A stretch of DNA of 64,000 nt, from NCBI RefSeq assembly GCF_000227135.1, contig NC_018262.1:1436223-1500222 (forward strand). Reading direction: 5' to 3'. The notes beneath the pieces are model-generated. The model was given only the letters and a program-made list of their open reading frames with translations, made no database searches and was not told the origin of the DNA. The position numbers and the translations under genes are program-made. This DNA is from Leishmania donovani (Eukaryota; Euglenozoa; Kinetoplastea; Trypanosomatida; Trypanosomatidae). Shown piece after piece: positions 10,895-21,945 of this stretch; the first letter of the stretch is position 1; each line of letters opens with the position of its first letter.

Positions 10895-12175
10895 TCACAT
10901 GTAGTACTGAGCAAACATGGCAGTGTACGGCTGCATCAGCACAGCCCAGTACCCATCGGCACGCAGCAGTGCCGGCAGCAACGAGTCCAACACCGTCGCA
11001 TCTGCGGATGTCCGCTGAAGGAGCTCTACCTCGTCCCAGGCCCACGATTCGGCACGAGCTCGCGCTGCTGCAACCGCGGCAGACATGTGAGAGACGACGA
11101 TGTCGTCGTATTTCGGCTGCTCCAGCGCGGTGACCGACGTGACACAGGCAACGCCAGATTCTGAGCACGACAGGTGGGCAATGAAGCTGCGCACCAGAAG
11201 TGCTTCACCGTGTAGTGGTGGAAGGCCTACTGTATTGCTGCTCCACTGCTGCGCTGCTGCATCCTGTGCAGCGCGCAGTATGGAGGCCCACACCGTCTCG
11301 GGGAAGTCTTGACAGTACCCGCGAAGCAGCGCGAAGCACCAGTAGGCCGCCTCCTCGCACGTGAGTGCCGATGCCGAGGGCGAGGAAACGTCCGAGCTCG
11401 GCGCCGCCGCCGCCGCGGGCCCCTTCACCAGGCAGTCGAACAGTGCATCGACGGTGACGGCGCCGGCGGCCAAACCTCGAGATGCGCGGTCGCTGATTCG
11501 CTGCAGCAGTGGTACGACCACCTGCTTCCAACACCGAAAGACATCGAGGGCGAGGGCCACACCAAGGCGCTCGCTGCCGCCGTCGCGGTCTGACGCCACG
11601 TGGGCCCAGCGGAGACGGCTCCCCAAGGATTCGACAAGGCCGATGCCGGTGAGAGAGCGCTCGCAGTGTAAAGCTATACAGCGGCATACGTCTGCCTTGA
11701 CAGCGTCCTCCTTGGTGGCAAAGGCCGCGTCCACGGGCCAGAGACAATCGTTCAGGTCGGAGGCAGTCGGCGGCCGCGCAGCCGCAGCCGCGCTTTCGTC
11801 CCCTGCAGCGTCCTGTGCAAGGAGTGAATGCGAGACGGCCTTGGAGCTGATCTTGCTTACCCCGCCGTAGCTGGCCGACGAGGATGGGTTGATGAAGGAG
11901 GACAGCAGCACCTGAAGAAGGAGCGTGGTGTCCGCCGATGCCGTCATTGCTTCTGGCGGCACATATTCGCCTGTCCTGCAATGCCGTGGGCGGCACAGCA
12001 GATCCTCTTCCATATCGCTGAGGACTCGCGTGACGGAGTGCATTATCGAGGCAAGACGATGATGTCGGACATACGCAGCGGTCGTAGCGTCCATCAATGC
12101 ACTTGTCGCCCCGGCCGAGAAAACGTTCGCACGAGCCTCTGCTGCCTTTTCGGTGCTCCCATTCCTGACAGACAT
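10895..12175 (-). CDS. Conserved-looking hypothetical protein, 426 aa
   Basis: I do not recognise this protein. It begins at an ATG (MSVRNGSTEKAAEARANVF) and has coding-type composition throughout, with high GC at third positions. It is Ala/Ser-rich and predicted largely helical, with no signal peptide, membrane segment or zinc motif. Cys and Trp residues are scattered, for example near EEAAYWCFALLRGYCQDF at about residues 275-292. The repeated short helices with aromatic positions could be an alpha-solenoid, which is only a guess. It lies between PNO1 (upstream in transcription) and the phosphatase. Confidence 0.8.
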   Translation of the reverse strand: MSVRNGSTEKAAEARANVFSAGATSALMDATTAAYVRHHRLASIMHSVTRVLSDMEEDLLCRPRHCRTGEYVPPEAMTASADTTLLLQVLLSSFINPSSSASYGGVSKISSKAVSHSLLAQDAAGDESAAAAARPPTASDLNDCLWPVDAAFATKEDAVKADVCRCIALHCERSLTGIGLVESLGSRLRWAHVASDRDGGSERLGVALALDVFRCWKQVVVPLLQRISDRASRGLAAGAVTVDALFDCLVKGPAAAAAPSSDVSSPSASALTCEEAAYWCFALLRGYCQDFPETVWASILRAAQDAAAQQWSSNTVGLPPLHGEALLVRSFIAHLSCSESGVACVTSVTALEQPKYDDIVVSHMSAAVAAARARAESWAWDEVELLQRTSADATVLDSLLPALLRADGYWAVLMQPYTAMFAQYYM

Positions 12176-13042
12176 CCGGCAGCTGCGTTGATCGGCGAAG
12201 GGACGAGGATATCGGTATGTCTCTTTGTATAGATGTTTCTGCGAGTGCGTGCGTGTGTGGAGCTACTGTGCTGCTGCGCCGGCAATGAAGAAGCACAAGC
12301 CCGATGCACGAGAGATCTGCTTCCTCACCGACCCACACAGCACAAGAAGAAGGCTTATGCAGAGATGGAGAAGGAAACACGCAAGAAAAAAAAAGAGGGC
12401 AGAGAAGAGACGATGGTAGTGCAGGCGGTGGAAGATCACGTTACAGGAGAAAGCATACTTGGTCGTGTTCTACTTTCACGTACCGCGACGTGATGCTGCG
12501 TCTACGGAGCAGTCCACGCCCGCCATCGTACGCGCACCCGGGGGTGAGAAGAAGTGATTCAAATAAACACACATACACGAAAGCGCAGCAGCAGCTTCTA
12601 CCACCCAACAACGTAACCGCGCGCACGATTTCCTGTTTCTTTCAAGACCCTATATCTACCCTCTTCGCCTCCTTTTCGAGACTTTCGTGGCTTAGGAATG
12701 TCCGCTCTCCTGTACGCATGCAGGCGCGCGTATATCATACACAAATCGCGTTATACGATGACTTAAATCAGCGCAGTACCCACTCGTACGCTCGCACGAC
12801 AAAAAAAAAACGACGCGAAGATGTCGAAGCTGAAGAGGACGAGGGATCATGAAAGCCGAGAATACAGAGGCGAGGAAAAAGAGACGGATCAGCCGAAGGA
12901 GGGGAATTCGAGTGCGCAGACGCCGCCTCTTCAGCTGGGGAGCCCCTACATTCCCATCCACCCCCATCCCCACGGTCACCTCCCGCTTGCTCGCTTCTTG
13001 TTCAAAGGCAGAAAGGCGCACCACGCAGCCATACATGCAGCA
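12176..13042. other. Spacer between PNO1 and the 426-aa gene
   Basis: This 870-bp spacer has mixed composition and A-rich runs on the plus strand near 12385-12400 and 12800. They would read as pyrimidine tracts suitable for trans-splicing of the 426-residue gene. No ORF has coding character. Confidence 0.6.
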
Positions 13043-13708
13043 CTAGAACGCGTTGTTCACACGGTTCATGACGGCACGAATGCGTGTGTACACCTTCGAG
13101 GCAGGACTACCGCGGATCAGATCGCAGATGGCGTCCCGTGCCACACGGATGTTCTGTGTCGTGCCCATGATCCAGATCTTTGTGTCGGCGACTACGATGC
13201 GCGTACGGGTAACGTTTTCGATCGTGTACTTTGTCTTTCCGTGCGATCCGCTGATCCGGCCGATGCAGCGAGACAAGTTGTCGCCCTGCAGGTTGGCACG
13301 CACGTCCTTGATTTCGAAACCCTCAATATACACGTCGTCCATACGCAGCAGCGCCACGGCGTCGCGCACGTCAAAGCCGGCAATGACGGCTTTCACAAAG
13401 TCTTCTGCTTTCTGCAGCATGACTTTGCTTGCATTGCCGCTCTGATCGCCCTCGGCGGTAGATGTGGAGGGTGAAGTGCGGAGGTCGACACTGCGTGTCT
13501 TGAGGTTCATGCGGATTTCAAGCTTGCACTGCTCCACGATCGGCGTGTACACCTCCATCCACACCTTTTTGAGTGGAGGAAAGCGGTGATGCGGGATCTT
13601 GATGCTGCGCGTTTCGCGCACAAACGGAACAGCCGCGGTCTTGGCGGCAGGCGCCTTGGTCTCACCATCGCCTGCTGAGGAGACTGTTGCAACGGCTTCG
13701 GAGAACAT
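13043..13708 (-). CDS. PNO1/Dim2 KH-domain protein, 40S ribosome assembly
   Basis: This 221-residue protein matches PNO1 (yeast Dim2), the partner of the NOB1 endonuclease in late pre-40S maturation and 18S rRNA 3'-end processing. The N-terminal KH-like half includes RSIKIPHHRFPPLKKVW (about residues 34-50). The C-terminal KH carries LQGDNLSRCIGRISGSHGKT (about 140-159) and IENVTRTRIVVADTKIWIMG (163-182), followed by the family-typical NIRVARDAICDLIRGSP. A short insert (STSTAEGDQSGN) separates the two halves. The start is the first in-frame ATG (MFSEAVATV); the frame continues ~61 codons upstream but opens only at GTG and has non-coding base use. At 221 residues it is slightly shorter than the human and yeast proteins because the acidic N terminus is short. 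Confidence 0.95.
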   Translation of the reverse strand: MFSEAVATVSSAGDGETKAPAAKTAAVPFVRETRSIKIPHHRFPPLKKVWMEVYTPIVEQCKLEIRMNLKTRSVDLRTSPSTSTAEGDQSGNASKVMLQKAEDFVKAVIAGFDVRDAVALLRMDDVYIEGFEIKDVRANLQGDNLSRCIGRISGSHGKTKYTIENVTRTRIVVADTKIWIMGTTQNIRVARDAICDLIRGSPASKVYTRIRAVMNRVNNAF

Positions 13709-14647
13709 TGCTGCGCGTGGCGTGTCGGCTTTCTCACGGCTAAACTTCTCTGACGAAGGCGAGGGGGTGCCCTGGTGTACGTATGCTGTAGTGTATGCTG
13801 GCCGAGCTGCTGGGCTCCAGCCAAATGCTGTAATGCACGACTCTACGAAATTAGAGAAGAAAACGTGGTGGAAAATAGAGGGGATTGGCACCGGCAGTTA
13901 GAGGTCGGCAAAGAGGCAGTCGCGCGATACTTCGCAGCGGCACAAGAGCCGAGAGAGCAGAAATAAAAGACGCACAGGCGCTGCATCAGAGAACGACAAG
14001 TCGTCGTCGTCTTTTCAGTTAAAGGTTTTCCTCCTCGCCGTGCTGTATGCGTGTCGCGGCAGGTGAAGCCCGCTCCGTATACACACACACACACACATAC
14101 ATCAAAACGTAAGCGCGCGTCCGTTTTCGTTTTTCTTTTCTGCTTTCCTCATACGCTGGAGAATCTGGGAGCATGACAAGGACAAGAGTAGGATAAAGTG
14201 CAGCGCAGGACGAGGGAGAGGGATAGGAGCGGGGTCCGATGCTTTTTCTAGCTAAGCCGAGGTGATGCACATCTGCGCCGCTCGTCGGTCTCTAAAGGTA
14301 GGAAGCTGGAAAAAAAAATAGTGTGTCCGAGGGCTCGTGCAAAATGGGCAAAAAGAGGGAGAGGGACAACAGCGGAAAAACGCCGAGAAAATGCGAAAAG
14401 GAGGCATGCCACACTGCAAGAGATGCGTGCGCGTCTCACCACCTCTCTGGCCGAAAAAGGAAACGAATTTCTGCTCACGGAGAATGTAGCAGTTCGATAT
14501 ACATAAGGGTAGTGCGCGCCGTCTCGGCACTCGCGGTGAAGACCACCAACACAGGAAAGCCTCGGGCAGAAGAGCACAATGCCCATACTGTGGGTCTCTC
14601 TGGTTCACCTCCACCTCCCCACCCTCACACACCTCAACACAAAGGAG
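13709..14647. other. Spacer between the coiled-coil gene and PNO1
   Basis: This 0.94-kb spacer should hold the 5' UTR of PNO1 and the 3' UTR of the coiled-coil gene. On the minus strand a pyrimidine-rich tract at about 13935-13975, followed by AG, is a plausible trans-splice acceptor region for PNO1. A short CA run lies at about 14083-14098. No gene seen. Confidence 0.55.
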
Positions 14648-16900
14648 CTAGTCGAGGGCGGAGCGGACGATCACTTGATTGTCACGCTCACTCTCCGAGT
14701 CGTTGGCTTGGGCGGGTGTGTACCGCGCTGCTTCCCGGGTGTCGCTCTTGGACACGTTGGCAGAATTCGCCTTTGAATCATCGAGATCTGCCGCAGGTGT
14801 GTCGCTCACGTACGAATCCACTGGTGAAAGCGGCGCTGCCACGACCGGACTTTCTTCGTGGTCTGAGCCGCTGTGCGTCGGCAAAGCACCCTCCTCGGCT
14901 ACTGATACTGCGTCGCTCTCTGCAAGGGATGAGCAAGGCCTTTTGACCAGGAACGTGGCATCCACGTCGCCTGCGGAAAGTGAAGAGGAGGCGGAGCAAG
15001 AAGAAACGTAGCGCTGGTGGGTCAGTGAGTGCAGCGCGTCTTCTCTCACAATTTGCGACGCGTCCACCGAAACGTCAAGGAGAGACGTACTACGCGCAGC
15101 AGACTTTGCCGCTGTCGGCTTCGCGACAGCACCTCGTCGAGTGTCGCTCTTGCCTGTCTCGACCGGGATGATGCCTCCTGGTGGTGCGCGGTGCTGCGGC
15201 GGCCGCTGAACACCCGCTTCAACCGCCGCACTTCGCAGGATCACTTCATTGACCTCCGCATTAGGCGCCGAGTGCGCCTCGCCCACCACCGCAGGCATTG
15301 GATGGGAATCGCAGGCGTCACCCTCGAAGCGCGAGCTGCTGCTGCTGCTGAGGTGAGACTTCGGTGGGTGATGCGTCGCGGACGGCGGTGAAGCAGACGT
15401 GAGAGGTGTGATGGACGGCTGCACACCGAGGCCAGCGACACCGGAATTTCTCCTTCCCGGGGTCCCTCCCGCAGCAACCGGCTGCGTTGAGGAGGCCAGA
15501 GCAACACACGTGGCGCTGGTCTTGTTTGCGGCGGCGCCGCTGTGAATGGGATTCACGTTGACACTCTCATGGCATCCCAACGGCGACGGCGTGCTGGCGA
15601 AGCCGCCGGAGGCGAGATGCCCGCGCAGCCCCGTGGCGCTAGAAAGGTGGCTGTAGCTGGGACGACGCGTAGAGGGAAAATTTCGACCGTACAAGCTCTC
15701 CTCATCCATGACTCGCATGCTGCCGTGGCAGGTGCTTTGTCCACAGCTAGCCGTAGCGCCGCGCGCCACCGCCATCTCGAGCTGCCGGACGTCACGGTCC
15801 AGGCCATCGATGCGGTCCACAATCGCGTGCAGCGAGTCCGAGAATCGAACCATCTCTTGGGTGAGCCTATTCAACACTACAGAGGCGGCAGGTGACGCTG
15901 TGCTGTTGTCGTTGGTGCCGCTGCTGCCTGTACCCGCTGTGGGCAACGCTGTCTGGAGCGAAGAGCATCGCACGAGCATCTCCAGTCGGTTCACATCACG
16001 CCGACAGACGCGGACTTCGCTGCTGCGGCTTACCGCATGCTCCATTAAGCGCTGCATCTCTGCCGTGCAGTGGGCCACCATGTCTGTCGTACTCGTCATC
16101 ATCCCCTGAATCTGTGCCACACGATGTCCGAGTGCGTGGTGCTGCACACGCAGTTCCTCTGCCTCCTTGTGCACCGCTCGGCTCGTCGTCTGCCGCCAAC
16201 GCTGCAGTTCGCGCTCCAGCGTCTCAAACACCTCCTGCACGTGAGCCTGCTGCCGATGAAGAGCCTCGCTGATCTGTTGTTCCTGCCGATCGCAGGTGTT
16301 GGCGCTTTGCTGCTTCCATGCGAGCACGTCCTCTCGCACACGCCTCAACTCCTCACCCCACGCCGCGAGTTGGCGCTTCACAGCTCGCTGATGCTCCTCC
16401 ATGTCGCGCTGCGTCTCTTCGTGCGCAGCCGAAAAGGCAGCACGCATGTCCGCTCGGTGCGCACGCACCTGCTCGGCCGCGTCCCTCGCTGCCTTCTCCA
16501 CTTTGGCTTGGCGTGCACGGACTTCTTCTACACTGTCCCGCAGGCTCAGCAGCTGCTGCTGCACCTGGTCCTCGACGAGCCGGGAAACAAGGCTCGGAAG
16601 ATGCGAGCGCGACCACTGGGAGAGCTCAGCGAGCACTAAGCTTCGAGCGAGATCATCTCGCGCCGGTAGCGGCCCGGGCAGGCTACCGGCGGGATCCGAC
16701 GGGGCGAGGTGAACGCGGCCAGCGGCATCGCGCGGATGAAAGTGCAACGGAACTCCCATGTGGACCTCCGCAGCCGAGCGGTCAAGCTCGTGCCGCGTGC
16801 GCGACGTCTTGAGTAGGAGCCCGTCCACCTCCTTGTTCACCTCCTCCAGCCGCGCGGTGAAGCGCTCATCATCGCGGCGGGCGTCGAGGTAGTGGGACAT
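14648..16900 (-). CDS. Coiled-coil hypothetical protein, 750 aa
   Basis: The family is not recognised. Residues ~1-60 and ~100-320 are strongly helical with heptad-like Leu/Val/Ala spacing and many Glu, Gln and Arg (for example QVQQQLLSLRDSVEEVRARQ), predicting long coiled coils. A second helical stretch lies at about 345-385. The C-terminal half (~390-750) is Ser/Ala/Thr/Pro-rich and probably disordered. There is no membrane segment or enzyme motif. The start is ATG (MSHYLDARRDD) with no ATG upstream in frame. Proteins of this build in trypanosomatids are often cytoskeletal or flagellar, but nothing specific here shows that. Confidence 0.82.
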   Translation of the reverse strand: MSHYLDARRDDERFTARLEEVNKEVDGLLLKTSRTRHELDRSAAEVHMGVPLHFHPRDAAGRVHLAPSDPAGSLPGPLPARDDLARSLVLAELSQWSRSHLPSLVSRLVEDQVQQQLLSLRDSVEEVRARQAKVEKAARDAAEQVRAHRADMRAAFSAAHEETQRDMEEHQRAVKRQLAAWGEELRRVREDVLAWKQQSANTCDRQEQQISEALHRQQAHVQEVFETLERELQRWRQTTSRAVHKEAEELRVQHHALGHRVAQIQGMMTSTTDMVAHCTAEMQRLMEHAVSRSSEVRVCRRDVNRLEMLVRCSSLQTALPTAGTGSSGTNDNSTASPAASVVLNRLTQEMVRFSDSLHAIVDRIDGLDRDVRQLEMAVARGATASCGQSTCHGSMRVMDEESLYGRNFPSTRRPSYSHLSSATGLRGHLASGGFASTPSPLGCHESVNVNPIHSGAAANKTSATCVALASSTQPVAAGGTPGRRNSGVAGLGVQPSITPLTSASPPSATHHPPKSHLSSSSSSRFEGDACDSHPMPAVVGEAHSAPNAEVNEVILRSAAVEAGVQRPPQHRAPPGGIIPVETGKSDTRRGAVAKPTAAKSAARSTSLLDVSVDASQIVREDALHSLTHQRYVSSCSASSSLSAGDVDATFLVKRPCSSLAESDAVSVAEEGALPTHSGSDHEESPVVAAPLSPVDSYVSDTPAADLDDSKANSANVSKSDTREAARYTPAQANDSESERDNQVIVRSALD

Positions 16901-18626
16901 GCAGCGCCAGAGTGGTACGCTTTTTTGTTCTGCCTGAACCTCTCGTGTTTGTGTGCTTCATAAAAGGCCCACGCCGCCTGCACGAAGAGCGGCACTCCCA
17001 GCGAGGCTTTCTTCTTGTTCCCAGGACCACCTCGTCTTCGTGGCGATGGCGTGCACATGTGAGCTTGGAAGAGGTCAGCGGATCCCGTCGATGGTGAGAA
17101 CAGAGCGACAGAAGACAAAAGGGGAGGTGCAGGGTCCTTGATGAGCGTGGCAGCAAGTAAAACAAAGCGAGGTGCCAAAACGCCACAGGAAATGCCACGG
17201 ATGATTTCCACATAACCGGAGAGCTTCCGCTGGCTCCTTCATGATGGCGCGATAAACCGCACTCTGGAACGTTCACAGTGGCGTAGCGCACGCCATTGGG
17301 TGGTCCTCGAGATAGCAGTGCGTTTTCTGGTATGCCTCGGAGGGGGGGGGGCTTTAGCAGTTGTGGATACAGCCGTTTGAATGTTGTGTACCTAGTTTTC
17401 TCTCCTCTCCGCTTGATCCGCCCTTGACACTTTCCTTTGGTCCCCTTTGTCTGTCTGCCTACCCGTTCCCTTCTCCCGGACATTCTCTCTCCCGCACCTG
17501 CACGCACACACGCACAGGCGAGCGCGCAGAGCAGCGGGGCCACTTATGAGGCACGACGCAGGAACCAAGGAGAAAGAAAAGAAGTCGAGAACGAATGGTA
17601 GGAGACTGGAGCGAAGAAAGAAACGACTCGGAAGGGAGGAGGGTAAAAGCGGAGCTTAGCGGCAAGCATGCGTGTGTGGCTGTTTAGGTATGTGGCTGTT
17701 TGTTCGTGGGAAAACGACAGCGCGGAGAGGGGAAAAAGAAGCAGACACGCCTTAGCTTCACACGCTCGGTCGATCAACGCACCGCTGAGCGACGGCGGCA
17801 GCACCCCTTGTCGGCGTCCTCTCAGCTTTTCTGCCATGAGGCCATCACATCGCAAGCAAACAGCAGCAACAGCGAAAGCAAAGCGGCGGCGAGCAGAGGG
17901 ACTCCACACGAGGCTACAAATACAGACATGAGCGCTACCGACGGCCCAGTTAATTTAGCAACATCAACTCCATTTACTGCCTCTCCGCGTACGTGGAAAC
18001 GCGGCGCGCACATGCACGCCGTCGCAGGCATTGATACATCTCGGACATTTTGACGTGGAATACAACACAACGCGCATGGAGGACAGTGGTGAGTAGGGGA
18101 AGGGAGAGAAGGAAACAAGGCAGGCAAAACACAAGGCCATTACAACAAGAAATAGGGAGAGGACGGTGGTTGGGGGGAGGTGGTGTGGGAGGGTGAACGA
18201 CGCACACAGAGACTGCTTGAGGATTGTGGAACCATCAGCCTCCCTCACCAAATTCACCCTCCTCCCCTCGTCCATCGCCACAGCTGCGGTTTCTAATTCG
18301 GGAAGAACCGGTGGAGAAAGACGCGAACAAAAAAAGGGAAGGGGGGTCCGATATGTGGCACACAACAGCAGGAGAGGAGAGGGGGAGGGGGAGACAGCAG
18401 GGGACCCAGAAGGACTAAACCGCATGGCAAGCATTTCCCTTGAGTAGCGCGTGCACCTTATTCCGTGGGCCCCCGCTCCGCGCCTACGCCTCACCTCACA
18501 CCGCCGAGGCTGATTCGACAGCTGCAGAACTCGAACTAGCGTTGCCGGTGCCTGAGGGAGCGGCGCAGGCCCGCTCTGATTGCCCGCGGTGCTCCTGTTC
18601 GCGACGGTAACCTCTGAGGCACCTTT
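16901..18626. other. Spacer between the Sec14-like and coiled-coil genes
   Basis: This 1.7-kb spacer has A/G-rich plus-strand runs and G runs (for example about 17340-17352 and 18170-18185). No ORF looks coding. Confidence 0.6.
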
Positions 18627-19745
18627 CTATGGCTGCGTCTTCTCGTGCCGTTGACGGCGCTGCTCCTCCTTGTCCCGCTTTTTGGCATCGTGCGCGGCCT
18701 TCTTCGCGTCCTTCTTGTCGCCTTTCTCCCTCTCCTTCATTGCCTTCAGTTGATGCTTGCGCTCCTCGAAGTTCTTGGGGTAGCCCTCGGGCCGTGGATG
18801 CCACACGAGCGGCGTGGCGGGCAGGTTGTACTTGCTCCGGTCGTAGGAGTCGCTCAGGTACTGGCTGAGGTGCTTCGGGAACAGGCGCGGGAATGTCTCA
18901 CACACGCTCGGCTGCGCCTCTGTCCACAGAAACTCCACCTTCGTGCGGGTGACGGGGTCGATCGCTGGAAGGAAGAGCTTCCACAGCATGGAGAAGAGCT
19001 TCGGCGGGTTGATGCACACCATCTTGCCTAGTCGCTCCGGGTAGTGGTCCTGAATCACGCGGATGACGCCTATGCCTACGGACGGCTTGCCGTCGTGCAG
19101 GTGCGAGTACGTTTCGAAGTCCGTCAGGCAGACCCACTTCTCGACCCCGACAGGCATCATGCGGATCAAGTGGTTGAAGGAACACACCATGTGCCGCAGC
19201 GGGCTCTTGCGCTCCGGGCCCCAACGCATCGACATGAACATGACGGGGCGGTGCTCCTTGTCCCACCCAATGAACTGGCCCATGTGGTGATTCGGGTTCT
19301 CCATGCAGGCGTCACACCGCCACGTCTCCGACCCCGTTTCCTTCCACCACTTGACGGTGTTCTCCAGCATGGAGAACGCCTCATTGAGGTTGAAGCTGCG
19401 GGCGATAAGGTAACGGAGACAAAGCCAATTGTCGAACTTCTCTTCCTCATACCATGGCGCAGCGGCGACCATCTTCTTGAAGTCATCCAGCTTGCGTTTC
19501 TGTGCTTCCTCGAGCTCTCCGTGCCGTTGCTCCCACGTCTTCACGACAGCGGGAGGCCGAATCTTGTCCACCTCCTCGGAACTCGAGAGAAAGTACGGGA
19601 TCTGGAAGGCGTCGTTCTGCTTCGGAAACAGAAAGCAGTCCTTTGGCAGATCCAAGTCGGCCTCCACGGTACACGCAGCTAAATCGCCGTCGGATGGAGT
19701 CGGCGGCACGTTGGCCGACAACGAAGAGTTCTTTTCTGGCGGCAT
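18627..19745 (-). CDS. Sec14-like CRAL-TRIO lipid-transfer protein
   Basis: This 372-residue protein has a CRAL-TRIO N-terminal helical domain (about residues 90-160; FDNWLCLRYLIARSFNLNEA) and a CRAL-TRIO lipid-binding domain (about 170-315). The domain includes the hallmark HYPERLGKMVCINPPKLFS and a following LWKLFLPAIDPVTRTKVEF. Family members bind and exchange phosphatidylinositol and other lipids between membranes and stimulate phosphoinositide synthesis. The last ~50 residues form a Lys/Arg/Glu-rich charged tail, beyond the usual domain. The start MPPEKNSSL is preferred: it precedes the first domain by a normal distance, whereas the frame upstream reads as UTR with Ser/Pro-rich low complexity. 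There is no signal peptide, so it is likely cytosolic. Confidence 0.9.
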   Translation of the reverse strand: MPPEKNSSLSANVPPTPSDGDLAACTVEADLDLPKDCFLFPKQNDAFQIPYFLSSSEEVDKIRPPAVVKTWEQRHGELEEAQKRKLDDFKKMVAAAPWYEEEKFDNWLCLRYLIARSFNLNEAFSMLENTVKWWKETGSETWRCDACMENPNHHMGQFIGWDKEHRPVMFMSMRWGPERKSPLRHMVCSFNHLIRMMPVGVEKWVCLTDFETYSHLHDGKPSVGIGVIRVIQDHYPERLGKMVCINPPKLFSMLWKLFLPAIDPVTRTKVEFLWTEAQPSVCETFPRLFPKHLSQYLSDSYDRSKYNLPATPLVWHPRPEGYPKNFEERKHQLKAMKEREKGDKKDAKKAAHDAKKRDKEEQRRQRHEKTQP

Positions 19746-21229
19746 CTGAATCACACATGCTGGCTGCTGCGTGCCTTGTCTCGTTGGTGTGGGGGCGTAG
19801 GTGCGGTGTGGTGGGGAGGAGGGGGGAGTGGAGGGTGAGAGGAGGGCGGTGCAGTTTGTGGTGCAAGTGCATAGCGGGTAGCAAAGATAAAAAAAGTGAG
19901 TAAAAGTAGAGAGATGCCCAAACGGATTGCGCGCCTGGCGGAGTTCAACGCGCAGAGAGATACATGGGGGAGAAAGAGAGTAATGTGAAACGAGAAGCAC
20001 AACGCATTCGACTGCATGGCTCCAAACTCGTCCTCGCATCTGGCGCGCTTCCTGTTTCCGTGGAGAAGTCCACCAATCTGGTATCCTCCTCCCCACTGGC
20101 ACTCTCGATACTGCACAGCGCTGCCAAAGCGGCCCATGAGAGTTCTGTTGTTTTCAAGGCATCATCGGATAACACCACCCGCGAGTAGGTGGACCTACGT
20201 ATCACCCTCCCCTCATTCCTTGTTCTTCACCTCAAGAGGGGATCTCCCCCGTCGTGGTGGGTACGCAAGAAGGCGGGTGGAGGGGGGGGGCAGAGAAAGA
20301 GGGGTACGGGAGAGGCGAAACATCTAGGATGACTCGATCCCTCGACATCGAGCATGAGCGGAAGAACACAACAGGGGATAAGGAGAGCATCAATGGCTGG
20401 TGAAGGATATCGCGTGGATGGCGGAGAGTACGTTGACTCCTTCCGCACCACCACATTGTTTTGCGTCCATCCTCCCCCCTCTTTCCTTCACGCCGCAAGC
20501 TTTCACAAAAGGCAGTCAGCACCGCGGCACAGCTCTTTAAAGCTAATATGCGGCTCAGTTCCAAAGTTGGCTAAACAAGCCAACTGCCAGAGATGCGTAC
20601 AAACGCACGAGGTACGGTGGGGGTGGGGTGGGGGAGTTTCTTGAAGAAGTGAAAAGGGGTGGAGAGAAAAAAAATGTGACCGACTGCTTTGCTTCCTCAG
20701 CAGGCAACGTCTAGGGTATGGCCAACAAACATGAGGTGAGACTGTGCATGTGTTTTTTTTTTTATCTTGCATTGGCTATTGTTTGATGTATAGGTACAGC
20801 GCGTCACATAGACAACAAGAGTGATGATCTCCGAACCAAAGACACGAAGCTATATATGTATATATACACTTACCACTGGCATTAATACCCACAGTAGAAG
20901 GGGGCGGTGCCATGAAAAAAAAAAGGGTGGGTGGGGGGGGGTTGCACAAAAACATGAGCAATAGATACACATGGCTGGGGCTGCGCCTGCACCGCGGAGC
21001 TTCGGCGAAGCGTCACATACCCTCCGAGGGGTATCATCGCGCTCGCAAGCGCCGCACCACCAAGGTAAAAGAGGCACAAGAGGGCCTTGGCATGGGATGC
21101 GCGTCCGCAGATGGCGATCACACAGATTCTTTCATGGGAACGTAGAAGCACAGCCCCTTTTCTGGCTCTTGTTCATCGCGCTTTGTTTTAGTCACCCCTC
21201 AGCTAAGCCCGCAGGGGTTGGGGGAAGAG

Positions 21230-21500
21230 AAATGTGCGCTCCTCCCTGCTGGTTGTGCGTCGCCTAGCGACTCGCTCGCGCTCTCCCCGGCGCACTCGCA
21301 CACATTCCGCTTATCCACGTCTCGCTAGACACCCTTCTTTCTTCTGTGGCAATGCGGCCTCGAGTCCCCACAGGCAGCCCCTCCGTGCGTTCTAGCCCGA
21401 GGGCAGCGATCTGGCACAGCTTCGTGGCAGTGTGAGGGGACCCCTTGAGCCCGATAACGAAGGATCGCTCTTACCACGTCTACACCCAAAAGTTTCCGGA
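21230..21500 (-). repeat. Candidate degenerate SIDER-like retroposon
   Basis: This GC-rich island in purine-rich spacer has no ORF. Read on the minus strand, it contains CGGAGGGGCTGCCTGTGGGG and a nearby GGGGTCCCCTCAC. These resemble, from memory, the SIDER family of short degenerate retroposons in Leishmania 3' UTRs. It sits in the probable 3' UTR of the FUSC-like gene. I have not been able to align it to a consensus, so the class is tentative. Confidence 0.3.
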
Positions 21501-21945
21501 TGCAGTATTTCAGCTGTGCCCATTCTCGTCGTGCAGCTCGTACGCATTCTCAGAGAGAGATTGCGAAGTCACGGCATCTTTGCAATGACAACGGGAGGCA
21601 ACAAGGCAGGGAAGTAGAGAAGACGGGTGCGTGAGAGGCTGTGGCGAAGAAGTCGTGGCTGTTATACAGTGAAGTCTACCGCAGACGAAAGGGCGGCGGG
21701 GGAGGGACAGTCGAGATTCTGACGACGCATCGAGAAGAGAAAATAAAATGGGCGACGCGATGGCGATCATACCAACACTTTTGTTTTTCTCGCACAGTCG
21801 GGAGCAAATAAGCCTCTTTCTTCTTTTTTTTTGCAGACTGTCCTCTCTGCCCGTTCGTGTGTCTTGCTTTTCTTTTATTCATCGGGAAATGGAATGCAAG
21901 GGTATTCATTCAACCCATCCTTTCAGTCATACTGCATGAGTGAAA

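Noticed and set aside
13709..13891. 61-codon N-terminal extension of PNO1
   Set aside because: It opens at GTG, has only about half GC at third positions, and the family does not need it.
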